From Deltaproteobacteria bacterium (lineage in GTDB: Bacteria; JAUYMQ01): a stretch of DNA of 24,557 nucleotides. Position 1 is the first letter of the stretch; every line of letters starts with the position of its first letter. Shown here one piece after another: positions 16,253-24,011 of this stretch. A model generated the notes under the pieces. The model saw only the letters and a list, made by a program, of their open reading frames with translations, made no database searches and had not been told where the DNA came from. Position numbers and translations under genes: made by a program. The DNA is taken from NCBI GenBank assembly GCA_030698575.1, contig JAUYMQ010000234.1, forward strand, positions 1-24,557. Direction: 5' to 3'.

Positions 16253-16864
16253 TCATCCCCCATCCGTGGATGCGAGTTTGGCCACCCAGGCGCTGAAATC
16301 CGGGTGGTCCCAGGCCCTGGCCCCGACGATGCGCTTCACGACGAAGCCCCGGGGGTCGAGGATGATCGTGGTGGGTAGCCCGGCAATCTCGAATCTGGCG
16401 CCCAGGCTGCCGTCGTCGTCGTAAATGACCGGAAAAGATACCCCGTTCTTCTGGACGAACCGCTGGACGTCCTCCTCCCGGGAGTCGACGGCGATCGCAA
16501 GGACATGAACATCACCGGGCGATTCGTCGGCCAGACGGCCGATCGCCTCCATTTCCGCTCGGCAGGGACCACACCAGGGCGCCCAGAAGTTCATGAAGAC
16601 AGGACTGCCGCGCAACTCCTCCAGCTCTACACGCCGGCCCTTGAGCGTTCGCGCGTCGAAAGGCGGCGAGAGGTACCCCTCCCGTGGCGCCCTGGTACTC
16701 GAGACCACCGGGACAGGAACCATGAGGTCCTCGGGCGGCGACACTTCAGGAGGTCCGAGCACCCCCATTCGCCAGACGAGCAACCCGAGCAGCAGAGCCA
16801 TGAACAGGACGGTCGCCGGCAGGGATCGCCGGGGCCCCCGAGCCTCCCGATCGGCCTCGCTCAC
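16253..16864 (-). CDS. TlpA/ResA-type membrane-anchored thioredoxin (second of a tandem pair)
   Basis: The 203-residue protein has an N-terminal membrane segment (about residues 15-33, PATVLFMALLLGLLVW) followed by a periplasmic thioredoxin-like domain. The active site is FWAPWCGPC, with Cys98 and Cys101. GLPTTIILDPRG carries the cis-proline segment of the fold. TlpA/ResA proteins reduce disulfides in apocytochrome c or other periplasmic targets; the substrate is not shown here. The start is GTG 16862-16864, overlapping the upstream thioredoxin stop as GTGA. Its C-terminus (RAWDHPDFSAWVAKL) resembles the neighbour's (RTWDSDEMVKWFGEL), so the two probably arose by duplication. No cytochrome biogenesis genes are in view. 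Confidence 0.85.
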   Translation of the reverse strand: MSEADREARGPRRSLPATVLFMALLLGLLVWRMGVLGPPEVSPPEDLMVPVPVVSSTRAPREGYLSPPFDARTLKGRRVELEELRGSPVFMNFWAPWCGPCRAEMEAIGRLADESPGDVHVLAIAVDSREEDVQRFVQKNGVSFPVIYDDDGSLGARFEIAGLPTTIILDPRGFVVKRIVGARAWDHPDFSAWVAKLASTDGG

Positions 16865-17451
16865 GAAAGATCCTTCGTGGCCTCGCGCCCGAGAACCAGT
16901 TCCCCGAACCATTTCACCATCTCATCGCTGTCCCAGGTCCGGGGGCCGATGACCTTCTCGCGGATGATCCCGTCCCGATCGACCACGAAGGACTCGGGCA
17001 CTCCGGTTGTCTGGTACATGCGGGACACGCGGCCGTCGGGATCGAAGAGAATCGGAAAAGTGAGCGAGAACTTGTTCCGGAAGGGCAGCACCGCGTCGCG
17101 GCTCCGCGCGTCGATGCTCACGGCGAGGATCTCGAAGTCGGCTCCGCCGGGCCCGGCCTTGATTAGCTGATAGAGGCGTTCCAGGCTCGGCGCCTCCTCC
17201 TCGCAGGGCTTGCACCAGGTGGCCCAGATGTTCAGGAGCACCACCTTGCCCTGATAGTCGGAAAGCCGGATCTCCTCTCCGCCGATGAGCGTCGCGCGGA
17301 AGTCGGGTGCGGGCCTGCCAGCCAGCGGCGATGCGCCCCGGTCCCGTTGCGTCAGCCAACCCAGGGCGACCATGCCCACCACGAGCGCCAGGCCGATGCC
17401 GAGCGCCAATCGCACGTCCGAAGCGCTACCCCCGGGCTTTTGCGCCGGCAT
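16861..17451 (-). CDS. TlpA/ResA-type membrane-anchored thioredoxin (first of a tandem pair)
   Basis: The 196-residue protein has a membrane anchor (about residues 12-32, VRLALGIGLALVVGMVALGW) and a ResA-like domain opening with GRPAPDFRATLIGGEEIRL. The active site is IWATWCKPC (Cys80, Cys83), and the cis-proline region is TGVPESFVVDRDG. It should act in the periplasm as a thiol-disulfide reductant, for example in cytochrome c maturation; this is family knowledge, not shown here. I chose ATG 17451 because AAGGAGG lies seven bases upstream. The frame is open to 17724, but the extension is Arg-rich and overlaps the upstream gene. It is translationally coupled to the second thioredoxin. Confidence 0.86.
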   Translation of the reverse strand: MPAQKPGGSASDVRLALGIGLALVVGMVALGWLTQRDRGASPLAGRPAPDFRATLIGGEEIRLSDYQGKVVLLNIWATWCKPCEEEAPSLERLYQLIKAGPGGADFEILAVSIDARSRDAVLPFRNKFSLTFPILFDPDGRVSRMYQTTGVPESFVVDRDGIIREKVIGPRTWDSDEMVKWFGELVLGREATKDLS

Positions 17452-17515
17452 CCGCCTGCCTCCTTTCATTGACCCGAGCCACGTCCGGCAAGGCACGCGC
17501 TCCGAGGATCCCGGG

Positions 17516-17794
17516 TCAGTTCGCCGCCAGAATGAACACCCCGGCCAGCAGCGCCGCGAGCACGGCCGCCAGGCCGAGCGAGAAACGATCAAACGAGAGA
17601 GCCCCGAGGATCTCGGCGGCCCGGACCCGATTCTGCTTCCGCGGGTCGTCCTCGACCGCCTCCCTGAGGAGTCGACGCGCCGACCGCCAGTCGCCGTGAT
17701 CGTAAGCCTGGATGGCGGATTCAAAAGCGTTCCGGCGGGCCGGCGCCCCGGCCCGATCCTCCGTAACGCGCGGATTCTTTTCGGAGGTGGGCAA
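17516..17794 (-). CDS. Small TPR-like, C-terminally anchored membrane protein
   Basis: I do not recognise a named family. The 92-residue product has one TPR-like helix pair (AFESAIQAYDHGDWRSARRL then LREAVEDDP, about residues 22-51) and a C-terminal membrane segment at the very end (about 70-90, LGLAAVLAALLAGVFILA), so it looks tail-anchored with the repeat in the cytoplasm. I prefer TTG 17792-17794, which has GGAGAGG six bases upstream. ATG 17863 in the same frame has no ribosome site and would add an Arg-rich stretch of 23 residues. It lies 64 bases before the thioredoxin pair and may be co-transcribed with it. The function is unknown. Confidence 0.6.
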   Translation of the reverse strand: MPTSEKNPRVTEDRAGAPARRNAFESAIQAYDHGDWRSARRLLREAVEDDPRKQNRVRAAEILGALSFDRFSLGLAAVLAALLAGVFILAAN

Positions 17795-17939
17795 TTCAGA
17801 CCTCTCCCGGATCCCCGGTCGGGCCCGTGACTGGCGCCGCGCTTGCGCGCCGAGATGGGTCATGCTGAAAGGGGGAAAGCCGCCTTGCCCGCGAAAAAAG
17901 CGGGGGTAGGCGAAAATCACGTCGGCGGATGCCACATTC

Positions 17940-18821
17940 TCAGGAAAGACCGCGGCTCCCGGCGCCCGGCTTCTCCTCGTCGCCGCCCGATGTCTTGGCT
18001 GCAGCTGCCCCGGGCACGCCGGAGGAGCGGCCGTTTCGCTTTCGGCGTTTCCGGGAGCCGTTGCTTCCCTGCCGGGGACTCTCCGAGCTGCCCGGCCGGA
18101 GGCCCGACAGCACTTTGAGGATCATCTTCCGCCGGAGAACCATGAGGAGGGGGCCGAACTCGCGGATCCCCCTCTCCGCCAGCTGCTTGATCTCCTCGCT
18201 CGACAGCTTCGAGGCGGTGCGCGATATGAGAAGCTTTACCTCTTCCCTGGCAAGGTCTTCCAGGAACCTCAGATAGATCGCGAGATCATCCACCTGAAAG
18301 CCGATCTCACTCCTGAAACCAAGCCGGCGATTGTTTTCGAGGGCCGCCAGGAAATCGAGATCGTCTCCGTCGTACACCCTCTGGCCACCGGTTTCCGAAG
18401 GATTGAGAATGCCCATTCCCCGCAGCTTCTCCAGTTCCAGTTCATAGGTGTTGAACTGGGTGATCACCTCGGGCTCGGCAAGCGGCTGGCTGCGTTCGCC
18501 AACAGGCCTTCCCAGAAAGGATCCCTTCAGCTCGAGCAGCACCTGCGCCTCCGCCAGCCTGCCATTGCCGTCCGATCCGGAAAGAATCTCCCGAATGACT
18601 CGAAGCGGGAGGAAATGCTGGGTCTGGAGTTCCTTGATGAAACGAATCCTGTCGACGAATGACTCGTCGTAGTAGGCCATGTTGCGGCTGGTCTTGAGAG
18701 GCGGAGGGAGGAGACCTTCCTTGATGTAGAACTTGATCGAGGGGGCGGGCACGTCAGTCAGCGCCGAGAGCTCGCTGATGCGAAGAAGCCCTTTATCGGC
18801 TTTCGTGTGAGATGCCGGCAC
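17940..18821 (-). CDS. MerR-type transcription regulator with two MerR-like modules
   Basis: The 293-residue protein begins with a MerR helix-turn-helix and wing (about residues 12-80: LLRISELSALTDV, IKFYIKEGLLPPP, then VDRIRFIKELQ). A second module of similar pattern follows (about 118-190: LEKLRGMGILNP, QRVYDGDDLDFLAALENNRRLGF). After an alpha-helical part comes a basic tail, SRKRRKRNGRSS (about 256-267). No metal-binding cysteines typical of MerR or CueR are visible, so the ligand is unknown. I chose GTG 18819-18821, preceded by CAGGGGG. The frame is open to a TTG at 18914, but that codon lies inside the predicted promoter. The targets may include its own promoter or the genes downstream; this is inference. 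Confidence 0.78.
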   Translation of the reverse strand: MPASHTKADKGLLRISELSALTDVPAPSIKFYIKEGLLPPPLKTSRNMAYYDESFVDRIRFIKELQTQHFLPLRVIREILSGSDGNGRLAEAQVLLELKGSFLGRPVGERSQPLAEPEVITQFNTYELELEKLRGMGILNPSETGGQRVYDGDDLDFLAALENNRRLGFRSEIGFQVDDLAIYLRFLEDLAREEVKLLISRTASKLSSEEIKQLAERGIREFGPLLMVLRRKMILKVLSGLRPGSSESPRQGSNGSRKRRKRNGRSSGVPGAAAAKTSGGDEEKPGAGSRGLS

Positions 18822-18904
18822 CCGCTGCCCCCTGATCTTGGCCCTGCTTCCGGATCGGCTGCAAGTGCCTGGAATCAGACGCCTACGCCGCAGATCCTCG
18901 TTTT

Positions 18905-18933
18905 CAGATAGCAAAGGGGGTGCAGGGTGTCAA
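18905..18933 (-). promoter_or_regulatory. Predicted sigma70-type promoter of the MerR-type gene
   Basis: On the minus strand a perfect -35 TTGACA (18928-18933) is followed after 17 bases by TATCTG (18905-18910), a 3 of 6 match. Transcription would start near 18898, giving a leader of about 77 bases before the GTG start. It lies downstream of the rplQ terminator, so the gene is a separate unit. Confidence 0.6.
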
Positions 18934-18978
18934 CGCGCGCAGCCGGCTTCCGCATACGCCAGGGGGGGCAACGAGATG

Positions 18979-19004
18979 AAAAAAAAGCGCGCCCAGGGGC
19001 GCGC
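18979..19004 (-). terminator. Intrinsic terminator of the ribosomal protein operon
   Basis: On the minus strand a 7-bp GC stem GCGCGCC / GGCGCGC with loop CCTG (18987-19004) is followed directly by eight T (18979-18986). It lies 25 bases after the rplQ stop and closes the secY-to-rplQ cluster. Confidence 0.93.
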
Positions 19005-19029
19005 TCGCGATCGATTCTTGCCGGGCTGC

Positions 19030-19602
19030 TCAGGCCTGTCCTGACCTTCCCTTCTTCTGCCCCCCGCCGGCTTTCTTCTTGGACACGGAGGCCCCGGGCT
19101 TCTGCGTCTGCGTCGGCTTCGCCCCACCCGGCTTGGCCGCTTTCACCTTCGCCGATCCGGCTTTCTTCTCAGTTTTCTTGTCCGCCTTCTTCTCGGCCTT
19201 CTTCTGCCCCTTCTTGGAAGCTGCGGCGGCTTCCTTGCGCGACGTCTCGTCCGGCAGGAGTTCGATAATCGAGAGCGGCGCCCCATCGCCCTGGCGCCGT
19301 CCGAGTTTGATGATTCGCGTGTAACCGCCCTGCCGATCGGCGAAGCGCTTGGCCACGCTGTCGAATACCTTCCGAACGACCGTCTGGGATCGGACCATCC
19401 GGAGCGCCATCCGGCGGGCGTGCAGATCTCCCCGCTTCCCGTATGTGATCACGCGCTCGGCCAGCGGGCGCACCTCCTTCGCCCTCGCGTCCGTCGTGGT
19501 CACGCGCTCGTGCTCGAGCACTGAGGTGACGAGATTGCGGAGCATGGCCTTGCGGTGCGAGCTGGTTCGGCCGAGCTTCCTGGGGCCCCGGGAGTTTCGC
19601 AT
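19030..19602 (-). CDS. rplQ: Large-subunit ribosomal protein L17 with long basic tail
   Basis: L17 is a structural protein of the 50S subunit near the exit tunnel. The core (residues 1-118) has the signature [20 protein letters not shown] and ends in IIELLPDE. Residues 121-190 form an unusual low-complexity extension rich in Lys, Ala, Gly and Pro ([16 protein letters not shown] and similar). Most L17 proteins are about 115-130 residues, though some phyla carry such tails. The ATG follows the rpoA stop by one base. It is the last gene of the ribosomal cluster before a strong terminator. Confidence 0.97.
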   Translation of the reverse strand: MRNSRGPRKLGRTSSHRKAMLRNLVTSVLEHERVTTTDARAKEVRPLAERVITYGKRGDLHARRMALRMVRSQTVVRKVFDSVAKRFADRQGGYTRIIKLGRRQGDGAPLSIIELLPDETSRKEAAAASKKGQKKAEKKADKKTEKKAGSAKVKAAKPGGAKPTQTQKPGASVSKKKAGGGQKKGRSGQA

Positions 19603-19603
19603 C

Positions 19604-20617
19604 TTACTCTTCCTTTTCCTTCAATTTCTCGATGTCCTTCCGCGCGGGGAAGCTGTCGAGCTTCATTCCCAGAGAAAGTCCCATTCCAGCCAGGATATCC
19701 TTGATCTCGTTGAGGGACTTCCTGCCGAAGTTCTTGGTCTTGAGCATCTCGGCCTCGCTCCGCTGAACCAGCTCACCGATGAACTTTATGTTCGCGTTCT
19801 GGAGGCAGTTCGCAGACCGGACCGACAGCTCGAGCTCGTCGACGGATCGGAAGAGATTCTCGTTGAGCTTTTCCCCCTCTTCCTCCTCGACCGGCTCTTC
19901 TTCGTCGGCCATCTCCTCGAAGTTGATGAAGATGGTGAGTTGCCCTTTGAGGATCTTCGCGGCATAGGCCACCGCGTCGTCCGGGCGCACGCTGCCATCG
20001 GTCCACACTTCCAGCGTCAGTTTGTCGTAGTCCGTCCGCTGGCCCACGCGAGCGTTGGTGACGTTGTAGTTCACCTTCCTGACGGGGGAGAAAATGGCGT
20101 CGATCGGAATATCGCCGATCGTGTGATCTTCATCCTTGTTCTGCTCGGCCACCACGTAGCCCCGGCCGGACTTGATGGTAAGCTCGACTTCGAGTTCGGC
20201 GTCCTCGCCGAGCGTGGCAAGGTGCAGGTCGGGGTTCAGGACTTCGACCGTGCCGTCCGTTTCGATGTCACCAGCTTTCACTTCGCAGGGGCCCTTTTTC
20301 CGGATCCAGACGCTCTTGGGGCCTTCAACGTGCATCTTGATGAGTGTGCTCTTCAGGTTGAGCACGATGTCGGTGACTTCTTCCTTCACGCCCGGGACGG
20401 TTGAAAATTCGTGGAGGACCCCCTTGATTCTTGCGGAGGCGATCGCCGCTCCCTGCAGAGACGAAAGCAGGGCGCGCCGCAGTGAGTTGCCCAGCGTGAG
20501 CCCGAAGCCGCGCTCGAGCGGCTCGCAGGTGAACTTGCCGTAAGTGTCCGTAATCTTACCGTCTTCAATCTCGAGCTTCTTCGGGCGGATGAGATCCCGC
20601 CAGTTCCGTTCAATCAT
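19604..20617 (-). CDS. rpoA: RNA polymerase alpha subunit
   Basis: The 337-residue alpha subunit starts RNA polymerase assembly and contacts activators and UP elements. The N-terminal domain shows [21 protein letters not shown] strongly acidic linker follows ([13 protein letters not shown], about residues 240-252). The C-terminal domain has [20 protein letters not shown], holding the arginine equivalent to E. coli Arg265, then [13 protein letters not shown]. The C-terminal tail is charged ([13 protein letters not shown]). The ATG has AGGAG upstream. Its place between rpsD and rplQ is the standard alpha operon order. Confidence 0.98.
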   Translation of the reverse strand: MIERNWRDLIRPKKLEIEDGKITDTYGKFTCEPLERGFGLTLGNSLRRALLSSLQGAAIASARIKGVLHEFSTVPGVKEEVTDIVLNLKSTLIKMHVEGPKSVWIRKKGPCEVKAGDIETDGTVEVLNPDLHLATLGEDAELEVELTIKSGRGYVVAEQNKDEDHTIGDIPIDAIFSPVRKVNYNVTNARVGQRTDYDKLTLEVWTDGSVRPDDAVAYAAKILKGQLTIFINFEEMADEEEPVEEEEGEKLNENLFRSVDELELSVRSANCLQNANIKFIGELVQRSEAEMLKTKNFGRKSLNEIKDILAGMGLSLGMKLDSFPARKDIEKLKEKEE

Positions 20618-20657
20618 GCCCTTCTCCTTGTACTGCTTCGGGGAAAGCCCCTGGCCG

Positions 20658-21284
20658 CTAGCGAGAGTAGAGCTCGACGATCAACTGCTCCTGGATGGGG
20701 AGAGTGAGTTCCTCCCGGCCAGGCAGCGATTTGACCGTAGCGCGCGCCTGATCCTTCTCCAGCTCCAGCCAGGAGGGGACGCCGCGCCGTTCGACGGCTT
20801 CGAGCGAGGCCGCCAGCCGGCCGATCTTCCTGCTCTTTTCACGCACAGAGATGACGTCGCCAACTTTCAGCATTCTGGACGGGATTGTGCACTTCCGCCC
20901 GTTTATCAGGACGTGCCCGTGCCGGACAAACTGCCGCCCCTCGCTCCGCGATCCGGAGAACCCGGACCGGTAGACCGCGTTGTCCAGCCGCCGCTCAAGC
21001 AGCATCAACAGGTTCTCGCCGGTGATGCCCTTCATGCGATCGGCGTGATTGAAATACTCCTCGAATTGCTTCTCGAGTACCCCGTACATCCGGCGGACCT
21101 TCTGCTTCTCCCGGAGCTGGGTCCCGTACTCAGAAAACTTCGTTCGTCCCTGGCCGTGCTGTCCGGGGGGATAAGCGCGGCGCTCGATCGCGCAGCGATC
21201 GGTGTAGCAGCGCTCCGCCTTGAGGAAGAGCTTCATTCCTTCCCGCCGGCAAAGCCTGCAAACTGAACCCGTGTAACGAGCCAA
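20658..21284 (-). CDS. rpsD: Small-subunit ribosomal protein S4 (zinc-binding form)
   Basis: S4 binds 16S rRNA early in 30S assembly and in some bacteria represses its own operon. The 208-residue protein keeps the zinc cysteines Cys9, Cys12, Cys26 and Cys31 at the N-terminus, so it is the C+ form. The S4 RNA-binding fold is visible in [14 protein letters not shown] and [15 protein letters not shown]. The start codon is TTG 21284, with GGGAGG four bases upstream, an unusual start for a highly expressed ribosomal gene. It lies 18 bases after rpsK and 40 before rpoA. Confidence 0.97.
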   Translation of the reverse strand: MARYTGSVCRLCRREGMKLFLKAERCYTDRCAIERRAYPPGQHGQGRTKFSEYGTQLREKQKVRRMYGVLEKQFEEYFNHADRMKGITGENLLMLLERRLDNAVYRSGFSGSRSEGRQFVRHGHVLINGRKCTIPSRMLKVGDVISVREKSRKIGRLAASLEAVERRGVPSWLELEKDQARATVKSLPGREELTLPIQEQLIVELYSR

Positions 21285-21302
21285 AAGTCCTCCCTGCCTG
21301 CC

Positions 21303-21701
21303 TTAGACGCGCCGACGCTTCGGCGGGCGGCAGCCGTTGTGCGGAATCGGCGTGACGTCCCGGATGAGCGAGATCTTGAGTCCCGCGGCAGCAAGCGCCC
21401 GGACAGCGGCCTCGCGACCTGCTCCGGGCCCCTTGATGAAAACGTTCAAGTTCCTTACGCCGTGCTCCATGGCCTTGCGGGCCACGTCCGAGGCGGCCAT
21501 CTGGGCGGCGAAGGGCGTGCTCTTGCGAGACCCCTTGAAGCCCACGCTGCCTGAGCTCGACGAGGCAATCGCATTCCCGGTGGGGTCCGTGACGGTGATG
21601 ATCGTGTTGTTGAAGGTCGAGCGCACATGCGCCACACCGGTCAGAATATTCTTCTTGACCTTCTTCTTTCGTATGACTTTCTTTCCACCGACCTTTGCCA
21701 T
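21303..21701 (-). CDS. rpsK: Small-subunit ribosomal protein S11
   Basis: S11 sits on the 30S platform and contacts 16S rRNA near the E site. The 132-residue protein has a basic N-terminus ([12 protein letters not shown]) and the family motifs [29 protein letters not shown] and [18 protein letters not shown]. The ATG is preceded by GAGAGGA. It follows rpsM after 69 bases that contain a short inverted repeat, and precedes rpsD by 18 bases. Confidence 0.98.
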   Translation of the reverse strand: MAKVGGKKVIRKKKVKKNILTGVAHVRSTFNNTIITVTDPTGNAIASSSSGSVGFKGSRKSTPFAAQMAASDVARKAMEHGVRNLNVFIKGPGAGREAAVRALAAAGLKISLIRDVTPIPHNGCRPPKRRRV

Positions 21702-21720
21702 CGTTCCTCTCTATGTCCCG

Positions 21721-21734
21721 CCGGCGCACGCCGG
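21721..21734 (-). repeat. Short inverted repeat between rpsM and rpsK
   Basis: The 14-base palindrome CCGGCG-TG-CGCCGG (minus strand) can form a hairpin of 5 bp with a GTGC loop. No T run follows, so it is not an intrinsic terminator. It might act in mRNA processing or be chance in GC-rich DNA. Confidence 0.5.
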
Positions 21735-21770
21735 TCAGCTCTGAGGAGTTCCGTCCCGAATGGAGACGGG

Positions 21771-22154
21771 CTACTTCTTGGCGGGCGCCTTCTTCCTGCC
21801 CGCGACCGTCTTGGGCGGACCCTTGCGTGTGCGGGCATTCGTGTGGGTACGCTGGCCCCGGACGGGCAGTCCCCGCCGATGCCGAAGGCCCCGATAGGCG
21901 CCTAGATCCATGAGCCTCTTGATGTTGGCGGCCACTTCGCGCCGGAGATCGCCCTCGACCTTGAACTCCCGATCGATAATCTCGCGAATGCCCACCACCT
22001 CGGTTTCCGTGAGCTGGTGCGTCCGGGTGCTGGGATCTACTCCAGCCCGGGCGACGATGTCCCGCGCCGAGGTATGCCCGATACCGAAGATGTAGGTCAG
22101 GGCGACCTCGATGCGCTTCTCCTTGGGGAGATCTATACCGGCGATTCGCGCCAC
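21771..22154 (-). CDS. rpsM: Small-subunit ribosomal protein S13
   Basis: S13 lies in the 30S head and contacts the P-site tRNA and the large subunit. The 127-residue protein starts [20 protein letters not shown], has the helix-two-turn-helix region ([13 protein letters not shown]) and ends in the basic segment [13 protein letters not shown] plus a Lys/Ala tail. The start codon is GTG 22154 with GGAGGA upstream. It follows rpmJ by 31 bases. Confidence 0.98.
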   Translation of the reverse strand: MARIAGIDLPKEKRIEVALTYIFGIGHTSARDIVARAGVDPSTRTHQLTETEVVGIREIIDREFKVEGDLRREVAANIKRLMDLGAYRGLRHRRGLPVRGQRTHTNARTRKGPPKTVAGRKKAPAKK

Positions 22155-22185
22155 TGCTGTCCTCCTGAACAGGCGACTGCGGGCC

Positions 22186-22299
22186 TCAGCCCTGCCGCTG
22201 CTTGTGCCTTGGGTTCGTGCAGATCACCCGTACGATCCGCTTCCGGCGGATGATGCGGCACTTGCTGCAAATGCGTTTAACCGATGCCTTGACCTTCAT
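22186..22299 (-). CDS. rpmJ: Large-subunit ribosomal protein L36 (zinc-binding form)
   Basis: This 37-residue protein begins [20 protein letters not shown] and ends NPRHKQRQG. Cys11, Cys14, Cys27 and His32 form the zinc ribbon of the C+ type. L36 binds 23S rRNA late in 50S assembly. It is too short for a usual open-frame cutoff, but position and sequence are decisive: it lies between infA and rpsM, as in most bacteria. The start is ATG 22297-22299 and the stop is TGA 22186-22188. Confidence 0.97.
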   Translation of the reverse strand: MKVKASVKRICSKCRIIRRKRIVRVICTNPRHKQRQG

Positions 22300-22332
22300 T
22301 GCCTGCACACTCCGTGGCGAATAGCCCGGGGC

Positions 22333-22551
22333 CTACTTCGCCCGGTAGGTGATTCGTCCGCGAGAAAGGTCGTAGGGAGACAGCTCGACCGTCACCTTGT
22401 CGCCCGCCAGGATCTTGATGAAGTGCATTCGCATCTTCCCGGAGATGTGGGCGAGGACCTTGTGGCCGTTCTCGAGCTCGACGCGAAACATCGCGTTCGG
22501 CAACGGCTCAAGCACCGTTCCCTGGACCTCTATTGCTTCGCCTTTGGGCAT
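22333..22551 (-). CDS. infA: Translation initiation factor IF-1
   Basis: The 72-residue OB-fold protein binds the 30S A site and aids IF2 and IF3 during initiation. It matches the family over its whole length ([49 protein letters not shown]). The ATG has only a weak, distant ribosome site (GAGGG), which is common for genes read by coupling within this cluster. It sits between map (16 bases) and rpmJ (33 bases). Confidence 0.98.
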   Translation of the reverse strand: MPKGEAIEVQGTVLEPLPNAMFRVELENGHKVLAHISGKMRMHFIKILAGDKVTVELSPYDLSRGRITYRAK

Positions 22552-22567
22552 AAACTGGCGTTTCCCT

Positions 22568-23332
22568 CTAGAGCCTTGTCAATACCTCGGGCCCGTGCTC
22601 CGTGATCGCGACCGTGTGCTCGAAATGCGCCGAGAGCGAACCGTCCTCGGTCACGACGGTCCATCCGTCGTCGAGCGTCTCGATCTCACTGCCGCCCACG
22701 TTGATCATGGGCTCGATGGCGAGCACCATGCCCGGCCGCAGGCGCGCGCCCGTATCCGGCCGTCCATAGTTGGGAACCTGGGGCTCTTCGTGAAGCGCGC
22801 GGCCGATGCCATGCCCCACCATCTCCCGGACCACCGAATAGCCGAGATCCTCCACAAAAGTTTGAACGGCCGCGCCGATATCCCCCAGCCGTTTGTCGGG
22901 CGCCGCCTGGGCAATGCCTCGCTCGAGCGCCTCCTTGCCTGCCTCGAGCAGCCGTCGGGCCTCATCGCTTATCTCGCCCACCGGAAGGGTGATCGCGGAG
23001 TCACCGTAGAACCCCTCCAGGATCACGCCAAAATCGATGCCAATGATATCGCCCGCTTGTAGCGCCGCGCGGGAAGGCACGCCGTGCACCACCTGGTCGT
23101 TCACGCTTGCGCAGATCGTGTGGCGATAGCCGCGGTAATTCTTGAACGCCGGCTTCGCGCCCGCTTTCAGTGTGAGGCGCTCCGCGAGCGCGTCGAGATC
23201 CAGGGTGCTCATGCCCGGGCGGGCTTCCGCGGCGACCTGCTGGAGGATCTCGCCCACCAGGTGGCCGGCCCGGCGCATGATCTCGATTTCTCGAGGGCTC
23301 TTCAGTTCGATCTTGCGCTCCTGGAGAAGCAT
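22568..23332 (-). CDS. map: Methionine aminopeptidase, type I
   Basis: It removes the initiator methionine from new proteins. The 254-residue enzyme has all five metal ligands: Asp100, Asp111, His174, Glu207 and Glu238, in the segments [25 protein letters not shown] and FEHTVAIT. His83 in VVHGVPS matches the substrate-binding histidine. The start is ATG 23332, two bases after the adk stop. The frame runs open to 23539 but only within adk. The order adk-map-infA is typical of this cluster. Confidence 0.97.
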   Translation of the reverse strand: MLLQERKIELKSPREIEIMRRAGHLVGEILQQVAAEARPGMSTLDLDALAERLTLKAGAKPAFKNYRGYRHTICASVNDQVVHGVPSRAALQAGDIIGIDFGVILEGFYGDSAITLPVGEISDEARRLLEAGKEALERGIAQAAPDKRLGDIGAAVQTFVEDLGYSVVREMVGHGIGRALHEEPQVPNYGRPDTGARLRPGMVLAIEPMINVGGSEIETLDDGWTVVTEDGSLSAHFEHTVAITEHGPEVLTRL

Positions 23333-23334
23333 CC

Positions 23335-23994
23335 CTAGCCGCCCGCCTTTCCGTTGCCAATCACAGAGGAGATGGTTTTGAATATCTCCTCCACGGAGCC
23401 CGAGCCCGGAATGCGCCGCAATATTTCCTCCTTGCCATAGTAGGTGATCAGCGGTTCGGTCTGCTGCTTGTACACCCGCAAGCGCTCGCGGATGGTTTCC
23501 TCGTTGTCGTCCGCGCGCTGGTAAAGCTCTCCGTCGCACTGGTCACATCGCCCCGGGCGGCGAGGCGGGCTCGTCTCGACGTGGCACATCGCCTGGCAGG
23601 CCCGGCATGTCCGGCGCCCGGAGAGGCGTGTAACAAGATTCTCCACAGGGACGTCAATGCTCAGCACGTGATCGATCTGCCCCCCCTCTTCTTCGAGAAT
23701 CTTGCCGAGTTCCTGGGCCTGGCCGACGGTGCGTGGGAAGCCGTCGAGGATGAACCCCTCGCGCGCATCGGGCTGCGACGCCCGCTCCTTGAAGAGGGCG
23801 ATGACCACGTCGTCGGGCACCAGCTCGCCGCCCTCCATGATGCCTTTCACGCGTTGCCCGAGCGCATTCCCGGCCTTCACGGCCGCCCGCAACATGTCTC
23901 CCGTGGAGATCTGGGGTATTCCCAGGCGCTGAACGAGGCGCTTCGCCTGGGTGCCCTTCCCTGCTCCCGGAGGTCCCAGCAGGATCAGATTCAC
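23335..23994 (-). CDS. adk: Adenylate kinase with zinc LID
   Basis: It interconverts ATP, AMP and ADP. The 219-residue long form has the P-loop GPPGAGKGT (7-15), the AMP-site segment GFPRT (85-89) and a LID domain. The LID carries Cys130, Cys133, Cys150 and Cys153 in a zinc-binding arrangement (CxxC...CxxC), with an extra Cys137. The stretch between the cysteine pairs (ETSPPRRPGR) is somewhat unlike the usual HxxxNPP sequence. The start is GTG 23994 with GGAG upstream. It lies 17 bases after secY. Confidence 0.97.
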   Translation of the reverse strand: MNLILLGPPGAGKGTQAKRLVQRLGIPQISTGDMLRAAVKAGNALGQRVKGIMEGGELVPDDVVIALFKERASQPDAREGFILDGFPRTVGQAQELGKILEEEGGQIDHVLSIDVPVENLVTRLSGRRTCRACQAMCHVETSPPRRPGRCDQCDGELYQRADDNEETIRERLRVYKQQTEPLITYYGKEEILRRIPGSGSVEEIFKTISSVIGNGKAGG

Positions 23995-24011
23995 GCGTCC
24001 AGCTCCCTGCG

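Noticed and set aside
17888-17904. Hairpin CCCGC-TTTTTTC-GCGGG downstream of the MerR-type gene as a terminator
   Set aside because: The T run is in the loop and not after the stem, and the stem has only five pairs.
18822-18914. TTG at 18914 as start of the MerR-type gene
   Set aside because: The codon lies between the predicted -35 and -10 boxes and has no ribosome site; GTG 18821 fits better.
23333-23539. N-terminal extension of methionine aminopeptidase to 23539
   Set aside because: It lies wholly within adk; the ATG at 23332 gives a standard type I enzyme.
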